Positions 1 through 8,072 are shown, counted from the first letter of the stretch. The stretch: 64,000 nt of DNA from JANQMX01 sp965247175 (GCA_965247175.1 OZ252006.1:4650001-4714000), one strand, 5' to 3'. Notes: generated by a model from the letters alone, not told the origin. Numbers and translations: made by a program.

Positions 1-461
1 GCAGCCGCGATCTGCCGAAGCTGGTCGGCCGCAGCGACGCTGGCGAGCGTGTCAATGTCGAGCTCATCCGCAATGGCGAAGAGCGCACGCTCGAGATCGA
101 AGTCGGCGCATTGCCGAACGACCGGATGGCGGCGCTCGAAGACAGCCGCTCCGAGGAGCAGGAGGAGCGTACTGCTTCCGAGAACCTCGGTGCGACGCTG
201 GCCCGCCTGACGCCCGAGGCGCGTAGCAACCTCGGTCTCGAAGACGAGGCCAAGGGCGTCGTGATCACCTCGCTCGAGGCAGACGGCGCGGCAGCGCGGT
301 CTGGGCTTCGGGTCGGTGACGTTATCGTTCGTCTGGGAGACCGCGTTGTTGAAAACCCTGCCGAACTCGACCAGGCGCTGAGCGCCGAGGACGATAAGGC
401 CGCTCTGTTGCTGATCAATCGGCGCGGTTCCGAGATCTTCGTCGGTTTGTCTCTCACGTAG
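1..461 (+). CDS. Do/DegP (HtrA) family serine protease, C-terminal part
   Basis: Partial gene entering from the left edge; the frame is open from base 3 and ends with TAG at 461, leaving 152 residues. The visible part covers the end of one PDZ domain (VELIRNGEERTLEIEVG) and a complete second PDZ domain with the GVVITSLEADGAAARSGLRVGDVIVRLG core. Two tandem PDZ domains after a trypsin-like domain define periplasmic Do proteases, which degrade and refold misfolded envelope proteins. The protease domain itself lies outside the window. A hairpin with a T-rich tail follows the stop. A two-component system lies directly downstream, a common arrangement for envelope-stress genes. Confidence 0.9.
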   Translation, partial: SRDLPKLVGRSDAGERVNVELIRNGEERTLEIEVGALPNDRMAALEDSRSEEQEERTASENLGATLARLTPEARSNLGLEDEAKGVVITSLEADGAAARSGLRVGDVIVRLGDRVVENPAELDQALSAEDDKAALLLINRRGSEIFVGLSLT

Positions 462-527
462 CCGCACAGCGCGCGGTCGCAGGTCAGCGGCCGAAGCGCT
501 AAGCGGCTCACCGCCGACGAAGCAACT

Positions 528-577
528 GGCGGGTCTGCCCCTCTGTTCACCGGGGGTAGGCCCGTCTTTGTTTCTTC
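528..577 (+). terminator. Intrinsic terminator after the DegP-type gene
   Basis: A GC-rich imperfect stem pairs about 531-541 with 552-563 (GGGTCTGCCCC against GGGGGTAGGCCC, with G-T wobble) and is followed by the T-rich run TCTTTGTTTCTTC. It separates the protease gene from the two-component system. Confidence 0.65.
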
Positions 578-631
578 TAACCCCTTACATCCGCTTGGGG
601 CGCGAGCAATAAGTCCTTAGATTAGGCCATC

Positions 632-1321
632 GTGAGCAAACGGATTCTAATCATCGAAGATGACCTGGCGACCTCCGCCTTTGTTGCCAAAGGGCTTAAG
701 GAGGCAGGCTACGCCGTGGAGACCACCGGAGAGGGGCGGGAAGGGCTCTACCTCGCGACCTCCGCCGACTTCGATCTCATCATCCTGGACCGCATGTTGC
801 CGCAGATCGACGGCCTGGCCATCGTGACCTCCCTGCGTGCGGCGGCTATCACCACTCCGGTTCTGATGCTGACCGCCATGAGCGCGGTGGATGAGCGGGT
901 GCGCGGCTTGCGGGCCGGGGCCGACGATTACCTTGTGAAACCCTTTTCCTTCGAGGAGCTGCACGCCCGTGCCGAGGCGCTCCTGCGCCGGCCTAAGGGG
1001 GGCGAGCCGCGCGAAGAGACGCAACTTCGCTGTGCGGACTTGGAGCTGGACCTTGTGGCCCGCACGGTTACGCGCAATGGGCGCCGCATTGAGCTGCAAC
1101 CGCGCGAGTTCCAGATGCTTGCGTTCCTGCTGAGCCGCCAAGGCCGCGTGGTCACCCGCACAATGCTGCTCGAAGGCGTTTGGGACTATCACTTCGATCC
1201 TCAGACCAACGTCATCGATGTGCACATCAGCAAGCTGCGCAAGAAGATCGATGCCCCGGGGGAACCGCCGCTTATCCACACCGTGCGTGGCGCCGGCTAT
1301 ATGCTCAGCGAGCAGCGCTGA
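632..1321 (+). CDS. OmpR/PhoB-family response regulator
   Basis: 229 residues, the usual length for this family. The receiver domain (about 1-115) has the acidic pair E9-D10-D11, the phosphoacceptor D53 in LIILDRMLP and the conserved Lys in LVKPFSF. The C-terminal winged helix (about 130-229) contains QPREFQMLAFLLSRQGRVVTR and ends with VRGAGYML. It starts at GTG (MSKRILIIEDD); there is no strong Shine-Dalgarno. The histidine kinase begins 4 bases after the stop, so the two are co-translated partners. The position behind a DegP-type protease suggests an envelope-stress circuit, which is inference from context. Confidence 0.95.
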   Translation: MSKRILIIEDDLATSAFVAKGLKEAGYAVETTGEGREGLYLATSADFDLIILDRMLPQIDGLAIVTSLRAAAITTPVLMLTAMSAVDERVRGLRAGADDYLVKPFSFEELHARAEALLRRPKGGEPREETQLRCADLELDLVARTVTRNGRRIELQPREFQMLAFLLSRQGRVVTRTMLLEGVWDYHFDPQTNVIDVHISKLRKKIDAPGEPPLIHTVRGAGYMLSEQR

Positions 1322-1325
1322 GGCC

Positions 1326-2705
1326 GTGACCGTGTTGCGCAATGCCACGACCCGCCTGATTGCCGTCCATCTCATTTTGGTGGCGCTCTCGACGGCCGGT
1401 GTGCTGGCCTTCCTCTATTGGTCCACCAACTCGTTGATCGAGGGCGAGGTGCGCGAGGTGGTCAATGCCGAGCTGACCGGTTTGTCCGAGGACTATCAGA
1501 GGCGTGGAACTCTTGGCTTGGCCCGTGCTATCGACCGCCGCCTGGACAGTGCCCAGGAACGCGATGCCGTCTATCTTCTGACCGATGCCTATGGCGGGCG
1601 CATCGCCGGCAACCTCGAGGCCTGGCCGCCGACGGTGGCGCCGGGCTCGGGTTGGGTTGAGCTCAAGCTCTATCGTACCGATCGCAAAAGGGCGGGTCCG
1701 ATCGCCGCCGCCTCCATTCGGCTCGCCGGCGGCGAGCGCCTCTTGGTCGGCCGCGATGCGGAGGCGCGGACTCTCTTCGGCCAAGCGCTGCGCGACGCGC
1801 TGCTGCAATCGTTGCTCGCGGCTTTGCTGCTCAGCCTGATCACCGGCTGGTTGCTGTCCCGCTTCGTCCTGAGCCGGATCGGCGATATCGCGCGCACCGC
1901 TGGCGACATCATGTCCGGTGATCTCGGCCGTCGCGTGCCGCTGCGCGGCAGCGGTGACGAGTTCGATCGTCTGAGCGAGACGCTCAATCGCATGCTCGGG
2001 CAGATCGAGGATCTGGTTGCCAACCTGCGCACGACCACCGACAGTTTGGCTCATGACCTGCGTAGCCCGCTCACCCGCCTGCGCGGACAGCTCGACGAGC
2101 TTGCCGAGCCGGGCTTGGCCGAGGAGCGGCGCCAAGCGCTGGCGAGCCGGGCGGTCAGCGAGACCGAGGGGCTCTTGCGCACCTTCGCGTCCCTGATCGA
2201 GATCTCCCGCGCCGAGGCTGGACTCGCTCGGGTCGACTTTGCCACCCTCGATCTTGCCCAGCTTGCGAGCGATGCGGTGGAGCTCTATGGCCCGGTCGCC
2301 ACGGATCGAGCGGTCACCCTCGTCTTGCGGGGGCACGCGCCAGCCATCCGGGGACATGGCCAGCTGATCGCCCAAGCGCTCTCCAACCTGCTGGAGAACG
2401 CCTTGCGCTACGCGCCGACGGGCTCAACTGTAACCGTAGAGGTCGCCAGTGCCAACGGAGACGCAAGCCTCGCCGTCATCGACCAGGGCTCCGGCATTCC
2501 GGAAGACCAGCGCGAGAGGGTCCTGGAACGCTTCGCCACCTTGGACCCAAGCCGCGGGACCCATCAAGAGAGCCAAGGGACAGGTCTGGGCTTGGCTCTC
2601 GTCGCGGCGGTGGCCAAGATGCACGGCGGCCGCATTGAGCTCTCTGACAATGCGCCGGGCTTGGTCGCGCGACTGTACTTTCCGCTTTCGCAGCCTGGAG
2701 GGTAG
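1326..2705 (+). CDS. Sensor histidine kinase (HAMP-HisKA-HATPase)
   Basis: 459 residues from GTG at 1326; the open frame extends further upstream but that part overlaps the response regulator. TM1 lies at about 8-32 and a periplasmic sensor region of roughly 125 residues follows. TM2 contains SLLAALLLSLITGWLLS, followed by a HAMP segment. The H-box is DSLAHDLRSPLTRLRGQL, the N-box LSNLLENALRYA, G1 is DQGSGIP and G2 is GTGLGLALV. It is the partner of the upstream regulator. GTG at 1332 is an equally possible start. The signal sensed cannot be told from the sequence. Confidence 0.95.
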   Translation: MTVLRNATTRLIAVHLILVALSTAGVLAFLYWSTNSLIEGEVREVVNAELTGLSEDYQRRGTLGLARAIDRRLDSAQERDAVYLLTDAYGGRIAGNLEAWPPTVAPGSGWVELKLYRTDRKRAGPIAAASIRLAGGERLLVGRDAEARTLFGQALRDALLQSLLAALLLSLITGWLLSRFVLSRIGDIARTAGDIMSGDLGRRVPLRGSGDEFDRLSETLNRMLGQIEDLVANLRTTTDSLAHDLRSPLTRLRGQLDELAEPGLAEERRQALASRAVSETEGLLRTFASLIEISRAEAGLARVDFATLDLAQLASDAVELYGPVATDRAVTLVLRGHAPAIRGHGQLIAQALSNLLENALRYAPTGSTVTVEVASANGDASLAVIDQGSGIPEDQRERVLERFATLDPSRGTHQESQGTGLGLALVAAVAKMHGGRIELSDNAPGLVARLYFPLSQPGG

Positions 2706-2835
2706 GGTTGGCTGCATTGCGCAAGGGCTTGCGGACCGCCGCCTTTTCGACGTAAAGCCGCTTTACCGATCTGCTCAAGCGCGCGCGACTGTGGCGCGTC
2801 GCCAGGCAATCCAGCATCCAGGGAGTGAGTGGACA

Positions 2836-3165
2836 ATGGCGTTGTTCAAGCTCATCAGGGGGTTTTTGGCCGCGACTGGGTGCCTGCTCTTGGCGGCGGG
2901 TCTGTCGCTTTCCGCAGCCGCGGAAGACGCGACGACGGCAAAGGATGCCACATCGAAGAGCGACGTTTCCGATGGCGCCTCGCCGACCGGCGGATCCTCC
3001 GAAGTCGGTGCCGGCGATACCGGGTCGGGCGACCACGACATGTCGATGGAAGAGATGGGCGATAACTTCGTCAACGACGCCGAGCAGCTTGGTGACAGCA
3101 TCGCAACGGGCGCTGAAGACGCTTATGAAGCCACGAAGAAGGCCATCGAGGAGGCCTTCGAGTAG
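2836..3165 (+). CDS. Small acidic exported protein of unknown function
   Basis: 109 residues from ATG 2836, preceded by GGGAGTG. The first ~32 residues form a clear Sec signal peptide (hydrophobic core GCLLLAAGLSLSAAA, cut near AAA-ED). The mature part is low in complexity and strongly acidic, rich in D, S, G and T, and ends with the alpha-helical stretch EDAYEATKKAIEEAFE. No known domain was recognised. It lies about 130 bases downstream of the histidine kinase on the same strand and may belong to that regulon. Confidence 0.7.
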   Translation: MALFKLIRGFLAATGCLLLAAGLSLSAAAEDATTAKDATSKSDVSDGASPTGGSSEVGAGDTGSGDHDMSMEEMGDNFVNDAEQLGDSIATGAEDAYEATKKAIEEAFE

Positions 3166-3167
3166 AG

Positions 3168-3200
3168 CGCCTGCTTCGCATGCAGGCGGTGTCTGTTGCC
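3168..3200 (+). terminator. Hairpin directly after the small exported protein
   Basis: Perfect 7-bp stem CGCCTGC (3168-3174) / GCAGGCG (3182-3188) with a 7-base loop, two bases past the stop codon. The following GTGTCTGTTGCCTC is only weakly T-rich, so termination efficiency is uncertain. Confidence 0.45.
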
Positions 3201-3323
3201 TCGGACGCGATATTGGCCTGACCAAGGCCCGCTGCAGGTCAGCAATCTAGCCGGCCATCCCGCAGTTCTTAGCCATGCAAAGACTCCACGCTCTCAAGCG
3301 CGTGCCAAGCATGGCTGCCAACG

Positions 3324-4010
3324 TTAGAGCCGCTGCCAGCGGCCGACCACGCGGCCCATGATGCGGGCTTCCTCTAGGCTGCGTTGGTACTCGGGATAGG
3401 CAGGGTTGTTGGAGAGGATGCGAATGGTCGGCGGGTCGCTGTCGGCGACGTACTCGATGCGTTTCGCCACCAGACCCAACCCGTCGTGCACCACGAAGAC
3501 GCCGGGCGGTGAGGGGCGGATGTCGCCGACGTTCACCACCGCCTTGTCGCCGGGCAACAGATCTCGCGCCGTACTCGGCTCGCTGACCATGGAGTCGCCC
3601 TCGATGGTGATGATTCGCAGGTCCGTCGGTGTGCTGTTCAACTCTGACCTCACCCAGCGCTCAGGAAAGCGCCAGGAGCGCTCTTCTTGCTCGTAGTCCA
3701 CGACGGCCCCGTGGCCGGCCGAAGCCGACACATTGACCTCAGCAATATTAAGGCCTTCTTTGGAAAGCGAGGCATTGTCCTCGATTAAAGCCTTAGATAG
3801 CACATCGAGATCCTGCAAAATCTCCGCCGGGATCAAGTCGTCGTCGTTGAAGAACTCTCGAATCTTCTGCAATTCCCTGGCCTTAAGCTCGCGTTGCCCG
3901 CCGATCAGGCGGTTTACCGCCGCCGGATCGAGCCCAAGATAAGCGGCCAGCTCACGCTGCGTACGCTGCGCCCGCTTGAGAGCCAGCTTGAGCCAGGAAT
4001 GTGTCTGCAT
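3324..4010 (-). CDS. Phage-type LexA/CI-like repressor (XRE HTH + S24 peptidase)
   Basis: 228 residues from ATG 4010. The N-terminal helix-turn-helix includes RTQRELAAYLGLDPAAVNRL. The C-terminal S24 peptidase domain has the nucleophile Ser140 in EGDSMVSE and Lys183 in GLVAKRIEYV. An Ala98-Gly99 bond in SASAGHG is the probable RecA-stimulated autocleavage site. Upstream in-frame ATGs exist at 4028 and 4058, but inverted repeats of operator type lie at 4010-4021 and 4038-4052. A start at 4010 leaves them outside the coding region, and MQTHSWLKLALKRA is a typical N-terminus for such repressors. It is divergent from a Cro-like gene, so it is the master lysogeny repressor of a prophage remnant, probably SOS-responsive. 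Confidence 0.9.
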   Translation of the reverse strand: MQTHSWLKLALKRAQRTQRELAAYLGLDPAAVNRLIGGQRELKARELQKIREFFNDDDLIPAEILQDLDVLSKALIEDNASLSKEGLNIAEVNVSASAGHGAVVDYEQEERSWRFPERWVRSELNSTPTDLRIITIEGDSMVSEPSTARDLLPGDKAVVNVGDIRPSPPGVFVVHDGLGLVAKRIEYVADSDPPTIRILSNNPAYPEYQRSLEEARIMGRVVGRWQRL

Positions 4011-4111
4011 TGCGTTTTCGCGGTCCATGTCCGCATTTTGCGAAAAACGCAATGACATTTCCAGTGATTAAATCGCATTTATTGCTTGCATTCGCAATGT
4101 GATTATCGCAA
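4010..4111. promoter_or_regulatory. Divergent operator/promoter region of the prophage repressor
   Basis: Several related inverted repeats fall between the repressor and the Cro-like gene. A perfect TTGCG-AAAAA-CGCAA lies at 4038-4052, ATTGC-N8-GCAAT at 4081-4098, a GCG-TTTT-CGC site at 4012-4021 and a TCGCAA half site at 4106-4111. The shared TTGCG/CGCAA half site repeated across a divergent promoter region is the classic layout of phage operators OR/OL. Binding by the adjacent repressor is inferred from position. Confidence 0.6.
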
Positions 4112-4123
4112 GAATGACTCGTC

Positions 4124-4486
4124 ATGCTCAATCCTGCCTCACGCATCGTAGCCCTTCTGGGCGGCCCCCAGACCACCGCCGAGCTGGCTGGGGTTCACAT
4201 CTCCCGCGTTTTCCGCTGGACCTATCCAAAGGCCCGAGGCGGCACCGGGGGCTTAGTTCCCGCACAACACCAACAGCGCTTGCTAGATCAGGCGCGCGCC
4301 CGTGGCATTGCTCTGAACCCAGACGACTTCTTTCTTCGTTCCTCCGATCAGGACCGAGACTCGGAAGACAAGGGTCGCACGAGAGACTCGGCCGACTCGG
4401 CACATCTTGAAGTAGAATACGCCAAGATAACCGAGTCGCGCTCGGCTGCATCCAAGAGAGATGTGCTGACGGATGGGGTGGCCTGA
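4124..4486 (+). CDS. Cro-like DNA-binding protein (carph-isopro type HTH)
   Basis: 120 residues from ATG 4124. The N-terminal ~65 residues match the small phage HTH family in form: IVALLGGPQTTAELAGVHIS, then RVFRWT, a GGTGGLVPAQHQQRLLDQAR segment and a PDDFF end. The C-terminal ~50 residues are polar and probably disordered. It is divergent from the S24 repressor across a short operator-rich gap, so the expected role is lytic-side regulator (Cro function). That role is inferred from position and HTH type. Confidence 0.7.
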   Translation: MLNPASRIVALLGGPQTTAELAGVHISRVFRWTYPKARGGTGGLVPAQHQQRLLDQARARGIALNPDDFFLRSSDQDRDSEDKGRTRDSADSAHLEVEYAKITESRSAASKRDVLTDGVA

Positions 4487-4512
4487 TGCGTGTGGTTGCC
4501 CCCATGGCTTTT

Positions 4513-4720
4513 GCCCTGCCGTTGCCTTTGCCGGCAGGGCCTGCCCCGGCGGAACAGCCGGGGCCCGTCCTCCATCGCTCCAAAGGCGATAGAGGCTCTG
4601 CCCTAGCTCCCTGCGATCCATATTGGGAGCCAGGGCTCTTGCCCGTCTTTTCCCACCCCACCGGGAAGTCGGGCAGGGGGCGGGCGGTCGCTCCCCCAGG
4701 CGCCGTTCCCCAGCGGCGCC
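4513..4720 (+). other. Hairpin-rich segment between the Cro-like and RuvC-like genes
   Basis: Six consecutive inverted repeats occupy about 200 bases. They are GCCCTGCCG/CGGCAGGGC (4513-4540), GCCCCGGC/GCCGGGGC (4543-4564), ATCGC/GCGAT (4574-4590), CCCT-a-GCTCCC/GGGAGC-c-AGGG (4601-4635), TGCCCG with inner TTCCC/GGGAA and CGGGCA (4640-4675) and GGCGCCG/CGGCGCC (4699-4720). The strand carrying RNA, if any, is not determined. An open frame 4486-4806 runs through it, but its proline/arginine-rich translation looks unlike a protein. It may be a structured phage RNA, a leader or a replication element. Confidence 0.45.
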
Positions 4721-4798
4721 GCGCCCAAGCCGCCGGCCGTCCGCCCCCTCTCTTTCTCTCTACGGCCCTATGCAGCAGAGCTACCGGAGGCCGCAGCC

Positions 4799-5368
4799 AT
4801 GAGTAACTCTGCTGTCGCTTCCAATGCGGTTAAGAGCGAGTCCAAGGCCGAAGGCCTTTTGGCGCTGGAGCTTGGTGGCCGCTGCGGCTTCGCCCTCTGG
4901 CGACCTGGGTCCAGCCCGCTGCTGGGCAGCAACGTTCTGCCTGGGGAGGCGGCAGACCTGGGCCAGGCGTTGGTCGCCTTCGCTGATTGGCTAGAACTCA
5001 TTATTGGCACCAATCGGCCGCTGCGCGTGATCTACCAGGCGCCTTTGAGTGGGGAGGGGTCGGGCGGCCGCTCCAGTCCGGAGACGCTGCGGCGGCTCAT
5101 CTGTCTGGCCGGCGTTGCTGCCCTGGTCTGTCATCGCGCGACGATCCGGGCCAGCGAAGCCAACGTTCAGGCGGTGCGTCGCCATCTCTTGGGCCATGGC
5201 CGCCCGCCCTCGAAAGCGGCGCAGGCAGCACTTCAGGCACGCGCACAAAGCCTCGGGCTTGACCCGCGCAACAGCGTTGAGCGCGACGCCTTCGCGCTGC
5301 TCGACTATGCCGCTGCTCGTGAGGGGCTCTCGCTCACTGCACTCGGGACGGGGAGGGCGGCGCCGTGA
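4799..5368 (+). CDS. RuvC-like phage Holliday-junction resolvase (RNase H fold)
   Basis: 189 residues from ATG 4799 with GGAGG 8 bases upstream. The fold signature is visible: beta-1 LLALELGGRCGFALW (in place of the usual DxGxxxGxA), a middle acidic strand near VIYQAPLSG, and the C-terminal helix VERDAFALLDYAA carrying the last acidic residues. This arrangement is typical of phage-encoded RuvC-like nucleases that resolve branched DNA before packaging. The first catalytic Asp appears as Glu (LALELGG) and the middle strand lacks an obvious Glu (VIYQAP), so activity is uncertain. It is translationally coupled (GTGA overlap) to the next ORF. Confidence 0.65.
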   Translation: MSNSAVASNAVKSESKAEGLLALELGGRCGFALWRPGSSPLLGSNVLPGEAADLGQALVAFADWLELIIGTNRPLRVIYQAPLSGEGSGGRSSPETLRRLICLAGVAALVCHRATIRASEANVQAVRRHLLGHGRPPSKAAQAALQARAQSLGLDPRNSVERDAFALLDYAAAREGLSLTALGTGRAAP

Positions 5369-5616
5369 GTGAGCCGATAAGCCAAGAGGCCGCGCCGCCC
5401 TACCGCCTGCCGACCGGAAAGCAGATCACTGCAATGCGCCGCATGGAGTTGGAGCAGCACCTGCGTCTGGCGGTGCGGGAGATCCATCACCTGCGCTGCG
5501 AGATCGCACGGCTCACGCAGAAGCTCGCGTTCCTCGATCGGGGCTTTACGCAGGAGCAGCCGCCGCTGGAAGCCGAGATGGTCCGCATCCCTTTGGTCGA
5601 AGGGAAACTACGATGA
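5365..5616 (+). CDS. Small coiled-coil phage-type protein
   Basis: 83 residues starting with GTG, whose last bases overlap the stop of the RuvC-like gene (GTGA). The central part MRRMELEQHLRLAVREIH and the following leucine-spaced helix predict a coiled coil; the tail is polar. No domain was recognised. Tight coupling to the resolvase-like gene on one side and an ORF 10 bases downstream on the other makes it a member of one small phage operon. Confidence 0.7.
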   Translation: MSEPISQEAAPPYRLPTGKQITAMRRMELEQHLRLAVREIHHLRCEIARLTQKLAFLDRGFTQEQPPLEAEMVRIPLVEGKLR

Positions 5617-5626
5617 AGAGGATGCC

Positions 5627-6271
5627 ATGACGCGCCGGCGAGCCGGACGGAAGCGCAAGGTCCTGGCGGAGCGGGAGCCGAGCGGCCGCGTCTCGCGGGC
5701 CGGGCAGCCCACGGCCGACAAGGGCACGGCGGAACTGCAGGCCAAGAGGGCGGTGCTGGCCGCCGGCGCCGACCCGGCGGCGACCACCCGCTGGCTCGAC
5801 GTGCTGACCGCCTGGGGGCTCCTGAGCCCGCGGCAGCAGCAGGCCGGTGCCGACTATGCCCGGTTGCGCGCCAAGGTGTTCGGAACGGTGAGCGGTGGCT
5901 TGAAGGCAGCGCGTCTCGACCCGGAAGAAGCGCGTGGTCCGGTGCCGATCGACCAACAGGACGGCCCGAGCGAGGCGCACCTCACCGCCGCCAAGCGGCG
6001 CTACGACCGGGCCACCCGACGGATGCGCGCCGTCTCCCGCCAGATGGAAGCAGAGATCAAGGAACTGGTGCTCTACGACCGCCCGCCTTTGATCGCGGCG
6101 GTCTATGCAGGGAAGGGGACAGGGCAGAGCGCGACTGCTAGCACCAAGCCGCCATCACCCGCAGCCCTCAAGCAATGGGCCTGGCTTGCCGTCGGCCTCG
6201 AGGTGCTCGAAGGCGCCCTCGCGGAGGAAGGCTCGCGCAAAGCGCAATCGGACACTGTTCGGATCCGGTAA
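5627..6271 (+). CDS. Conserved phage-type protein of unknown function
   Basis: 214 residues from ATG 5627, preceded by GAAGAGG. It has a basic N-terminus (RRRAGRKRKVLAER), a helical middle with GLLSPRQQQAGADYARLRAK, and a C-terminal helical segment with AWLAVGLEVLEGALAEE. No catalytic motif was seen. The RQQxAGxxYxxLR signature resembles uncharacterised proteins in alphaproteobacterial prophages, but I cannot assign a function. It is the last gene of the operon that starts with the RuvC-like gene and is convergent with the pentapeptide-repeat gene. Confidence 0.7.
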   Translation: MTRRRAGRKRKVLAEREPSGRVSRAGQPTADKGTAELQAKRAVLAAGADPAATTRWLDVLTAWGLLSPRQQQAGADYARLRAKVFGTVSGGLKAARLDPEEARGPVPIDQQDGPSEAHLTAAKRRYDRATRRMRAVSRQMEAEIKELVLYDRPPLIAAVYAGKGTGQSATASTKPPSPAALKQWAWLAVGLEVLEGALAEEGSRKAQSDTVRIR

Positions 6272-6277
6272 CTTGCC

Positions 6278-7393
6278 TCACCCACAAGGCTCGATTGTCA
6301 GGCCCTCGGGTAGGCGGGTGTCAGAGTCGCCGCAGGCTTGGTCGAGCTGAGCTTGGGTGAGGCCGCGCACGCCGCGCAAGTCGGCCCCGCTGAGCGTCGC
6401 TCCGCGCAGGGCGGCGAGGCGGAGGTTGGCGCGCACTAATCGGGTCGCACGCAGATCTGCGCCGGCCAAGTTCGCCGTGCCCAGGTCGGCGGCGCCGAGA
6501 TCGGCGTTGGTCAGACGCGCGCCGTTGAGGTCGGCGTGACCGAGGTTGGCGCGACCCAATTCCGACCCCGTGAGGTCTGCGCCTGCAAGCTGGGCTTGGC
6601 TCAGGTCAGCGCTATTGAGTGTCGCCTGCCGCAGGTTGGCCTGGGTGAGATTGGCGCCGTTGAGATCGGCGCGGCGCAGGTCGGCGCCGGTGAGATCGAC
6701 TTGGAAGAGGATCGCCCGCCTGAGCTGCGCCCCGGCCAGGTCGGCGCCGGCAAGATCGGCTTCCCGCAGGTTGGCGTCGGCCAGCTTGGCATTGGCCATC
6801 ACCGCCTGGATGAGCGAAGCCCGCTTGAGATCCGCCTTCTCGAGCTCGGCCGCATCGAGCCTGGCCTGGAAGAGCTGAGCCCGCTGCAGGTCCGCTTCGC
6901 GCAAGACAGCCTCGCCGAGGTCGGCTCCGCGCAGCCAGGCATCGCGCAGGTCGGCAAAGCTGAGGTCAGCGCCTGAGAGTTCGGCAAAGCTCATGTTGGC
7001 ATCGACCAGCCGCGCCCGCTCGAGCCGCGCTGCGATGAGCCGGGCACGGGTCAGGTTGGCAGAGCCCAGGTCAGCATCGGTCAGGATCGCCTGCGTGAGG
7101 TCGGCGCCTGTGAGGTTGGCACGCCTGAGGTCGGCGCGGGAGAGATCGGCACCGGACAGCTCGGCACCGCGCAGATTGGCGCGAACGAGGTCTTCGCCCC
7201 TGAGATTGCGGCCGCGCAGGTCCTCTCCCCGCAATTGCGCGTGTTGGACAACTGACCCGGTTGGTTGGACACCGTCTGGGCCTGGTCCGCCTGGCAGCGC
7301 GGTTCCGGGGACGACGGCGGCGCCCGAAAGTCCGAGCGGCAGCGCGACCCAAAGCGCGGCCATGCGACGGCTGAAGGAAACGGCCCGTTCCAT
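6278..7393 (-). CDS. Exported pentapeptide-repeat protein
   Basis: 371 residues. The first ~33 form a signal peptide (ALWVALPLGLSGAAVV). From about residue 48 to 350 the protein is a nearly unbroken run of A(D/N)LxX pentapeptides (for example LSGADLSRADLRRANLTGA), which fold as a right-handed quadrilateral beta-helix. The C-terminus GLTQAQLDQACGDSDTRLPEG is a typical cap. No partner domain is present. Pentapeptide proteins include gyrase-protecting DNA mimics, but those are cytoplasmic; this one is probably periplasmic and structural. It sits in reverse orientation between phage-type genes and is likely a cargo or host gene. Confidence 0.93.
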   Translation of the reverse strand: MERAVSFSRRMAALWVALPLGLSGAAVVPGTALPGGPGPDGVQPTGSVVQHAQLRGEDLRGRNLRGEDLVRANLRGAELSGADLSRADLRRANLTGADLTQAILTDADLGSANLTRARLIAARLERARLVDANMSFAELSGADLSFADLRDAWLRGADLGEAVLREADLQRAQLFQARLDAAELEKADLKRASLIQAVMANAKLADANLREADLAGADLAGAQLRRAILFQVDLTGADLRRADLNGANLTQANLRQATLNSADLSQAQLAGADLTGSELGRANLGHADLNGARLTNADLGAADLGTANLAGADLRATRLVRANLRLAALRGATLSGADLRGVRGLTQAQLDQACGDSDTRLPEGLTIEPCG

Positions 7394-7645
7394 CTGCAGT
7401 CCCCAGTCTCAATATCCCCTTCTCTATGTAGGCATGGTGGCACAAGCTTTCCCGTCTGTCGTGTTTGGGCATTTTAGCCAGACCCATGAAGCGCGCTTGA
7501 CCCGGCGCCGACGCGCAGAGTTTTATGACAAAAATTGACCCTGTCGAACCTGCGCCCGGCCGGCCCTGCCCGTCGGGCGCTTTGTCGTTCAGCTAACGGC
7601 AGCCGCCATCACAAATCGTCTGACTGAAGCAGGAGGAGCGCCAAG

Positions 7646-7912
7646 ATGGCAGCACCGGACTCCGCGAAACCAAAGCCTCAAGGAGCGGCATCGCAAGGTG
7701 CGGAGGACCCCAACTCACCGCCGGCGAAGGCATCGGCAAAGAGCCCGCTCGACTACCTGCTTTCCATCATGCAGGACGAAGACCAGCCGCAGTCGGCGCG
7801 CGTCGAGGCGGCCAAGGCGGCCGCTCCCTATCTCCATCCGCGCTTGGCGCAGGTGGCCCACGGCGGCGCTGTCCAACTCACCCATGAGCAGGCCTTGGAT
7901 GAGTTGGAATGA
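7646..7912 (+). CDS. Small terminase-subunit-like phage protein
   Basis: 88 residues from ATG 7646 with AGGAGGAGCGCC upstream. A disordered Pro/Ala/Lys-rich start is followed by the helical segment SPLDYLLSIMQDEDQPQSAR, then VEAAKAAAPYLHPRLAQV. The AAKAAAPYLHP pattern is typical of short proteins encoded next to large terminase genes and used as small terminase subunits or their DNA-recognition part. The large-subunit gene here is 4.2 kb away, separated by non-phage genes. The assignment rests on this motif and context only. Confidence 0.55.
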   Translation: MAAPDSAKPKPQGAASQGAEDPNSPPAKASAKSPLDYLLSIMQDEDQPQSARVEAAKAAAPYLHPRLAQVAHGGAVQLTHEQALDELE

Positions 7913-8003
7913 TGACAAATGCTTGGTCACGCAAGCGACACAGGCTACGCGCCTTGCGCGATTGCTTACATCGCCACACCTATTTGGTCACCTGACGCGG
8001 CCG

Positions 8004-8019
8004 CACGCTCGCAAGCGTG
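8004..8019. other. Short perfect hairpin
   Basis: CACGCT-CGCA-AGCGTG, a perfect 6-bp stem with a 4-base loop in the 160-base gap before the hydrolase gene. No T-run follows; the role is unknown. Confidence 0.3.
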
Positions 8020-8072
8020 GTTGCCCTCGCAGAATGCTGCCATCGACCCACGGCTGAGGTGAGACAGGCAAA

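Noticed and set aside
4486..4806. A 106-codon frame that overlaps both neighbours and spans the hairpin region
   Set aside because: The translation is Pro/Arg/Ala-rich without regular structure, and the stretch is dominated by inverted repeats. I treat it as non-coding, though its exact fit between neighbours (TGATG start overlap) leaves some doubt.
6430..7200. Dense short-period repeats of about 15 bases
   Set aside because: They are the coding trace of pentapeptide repeats (AxLxx), not a satellite or CRISPR array.
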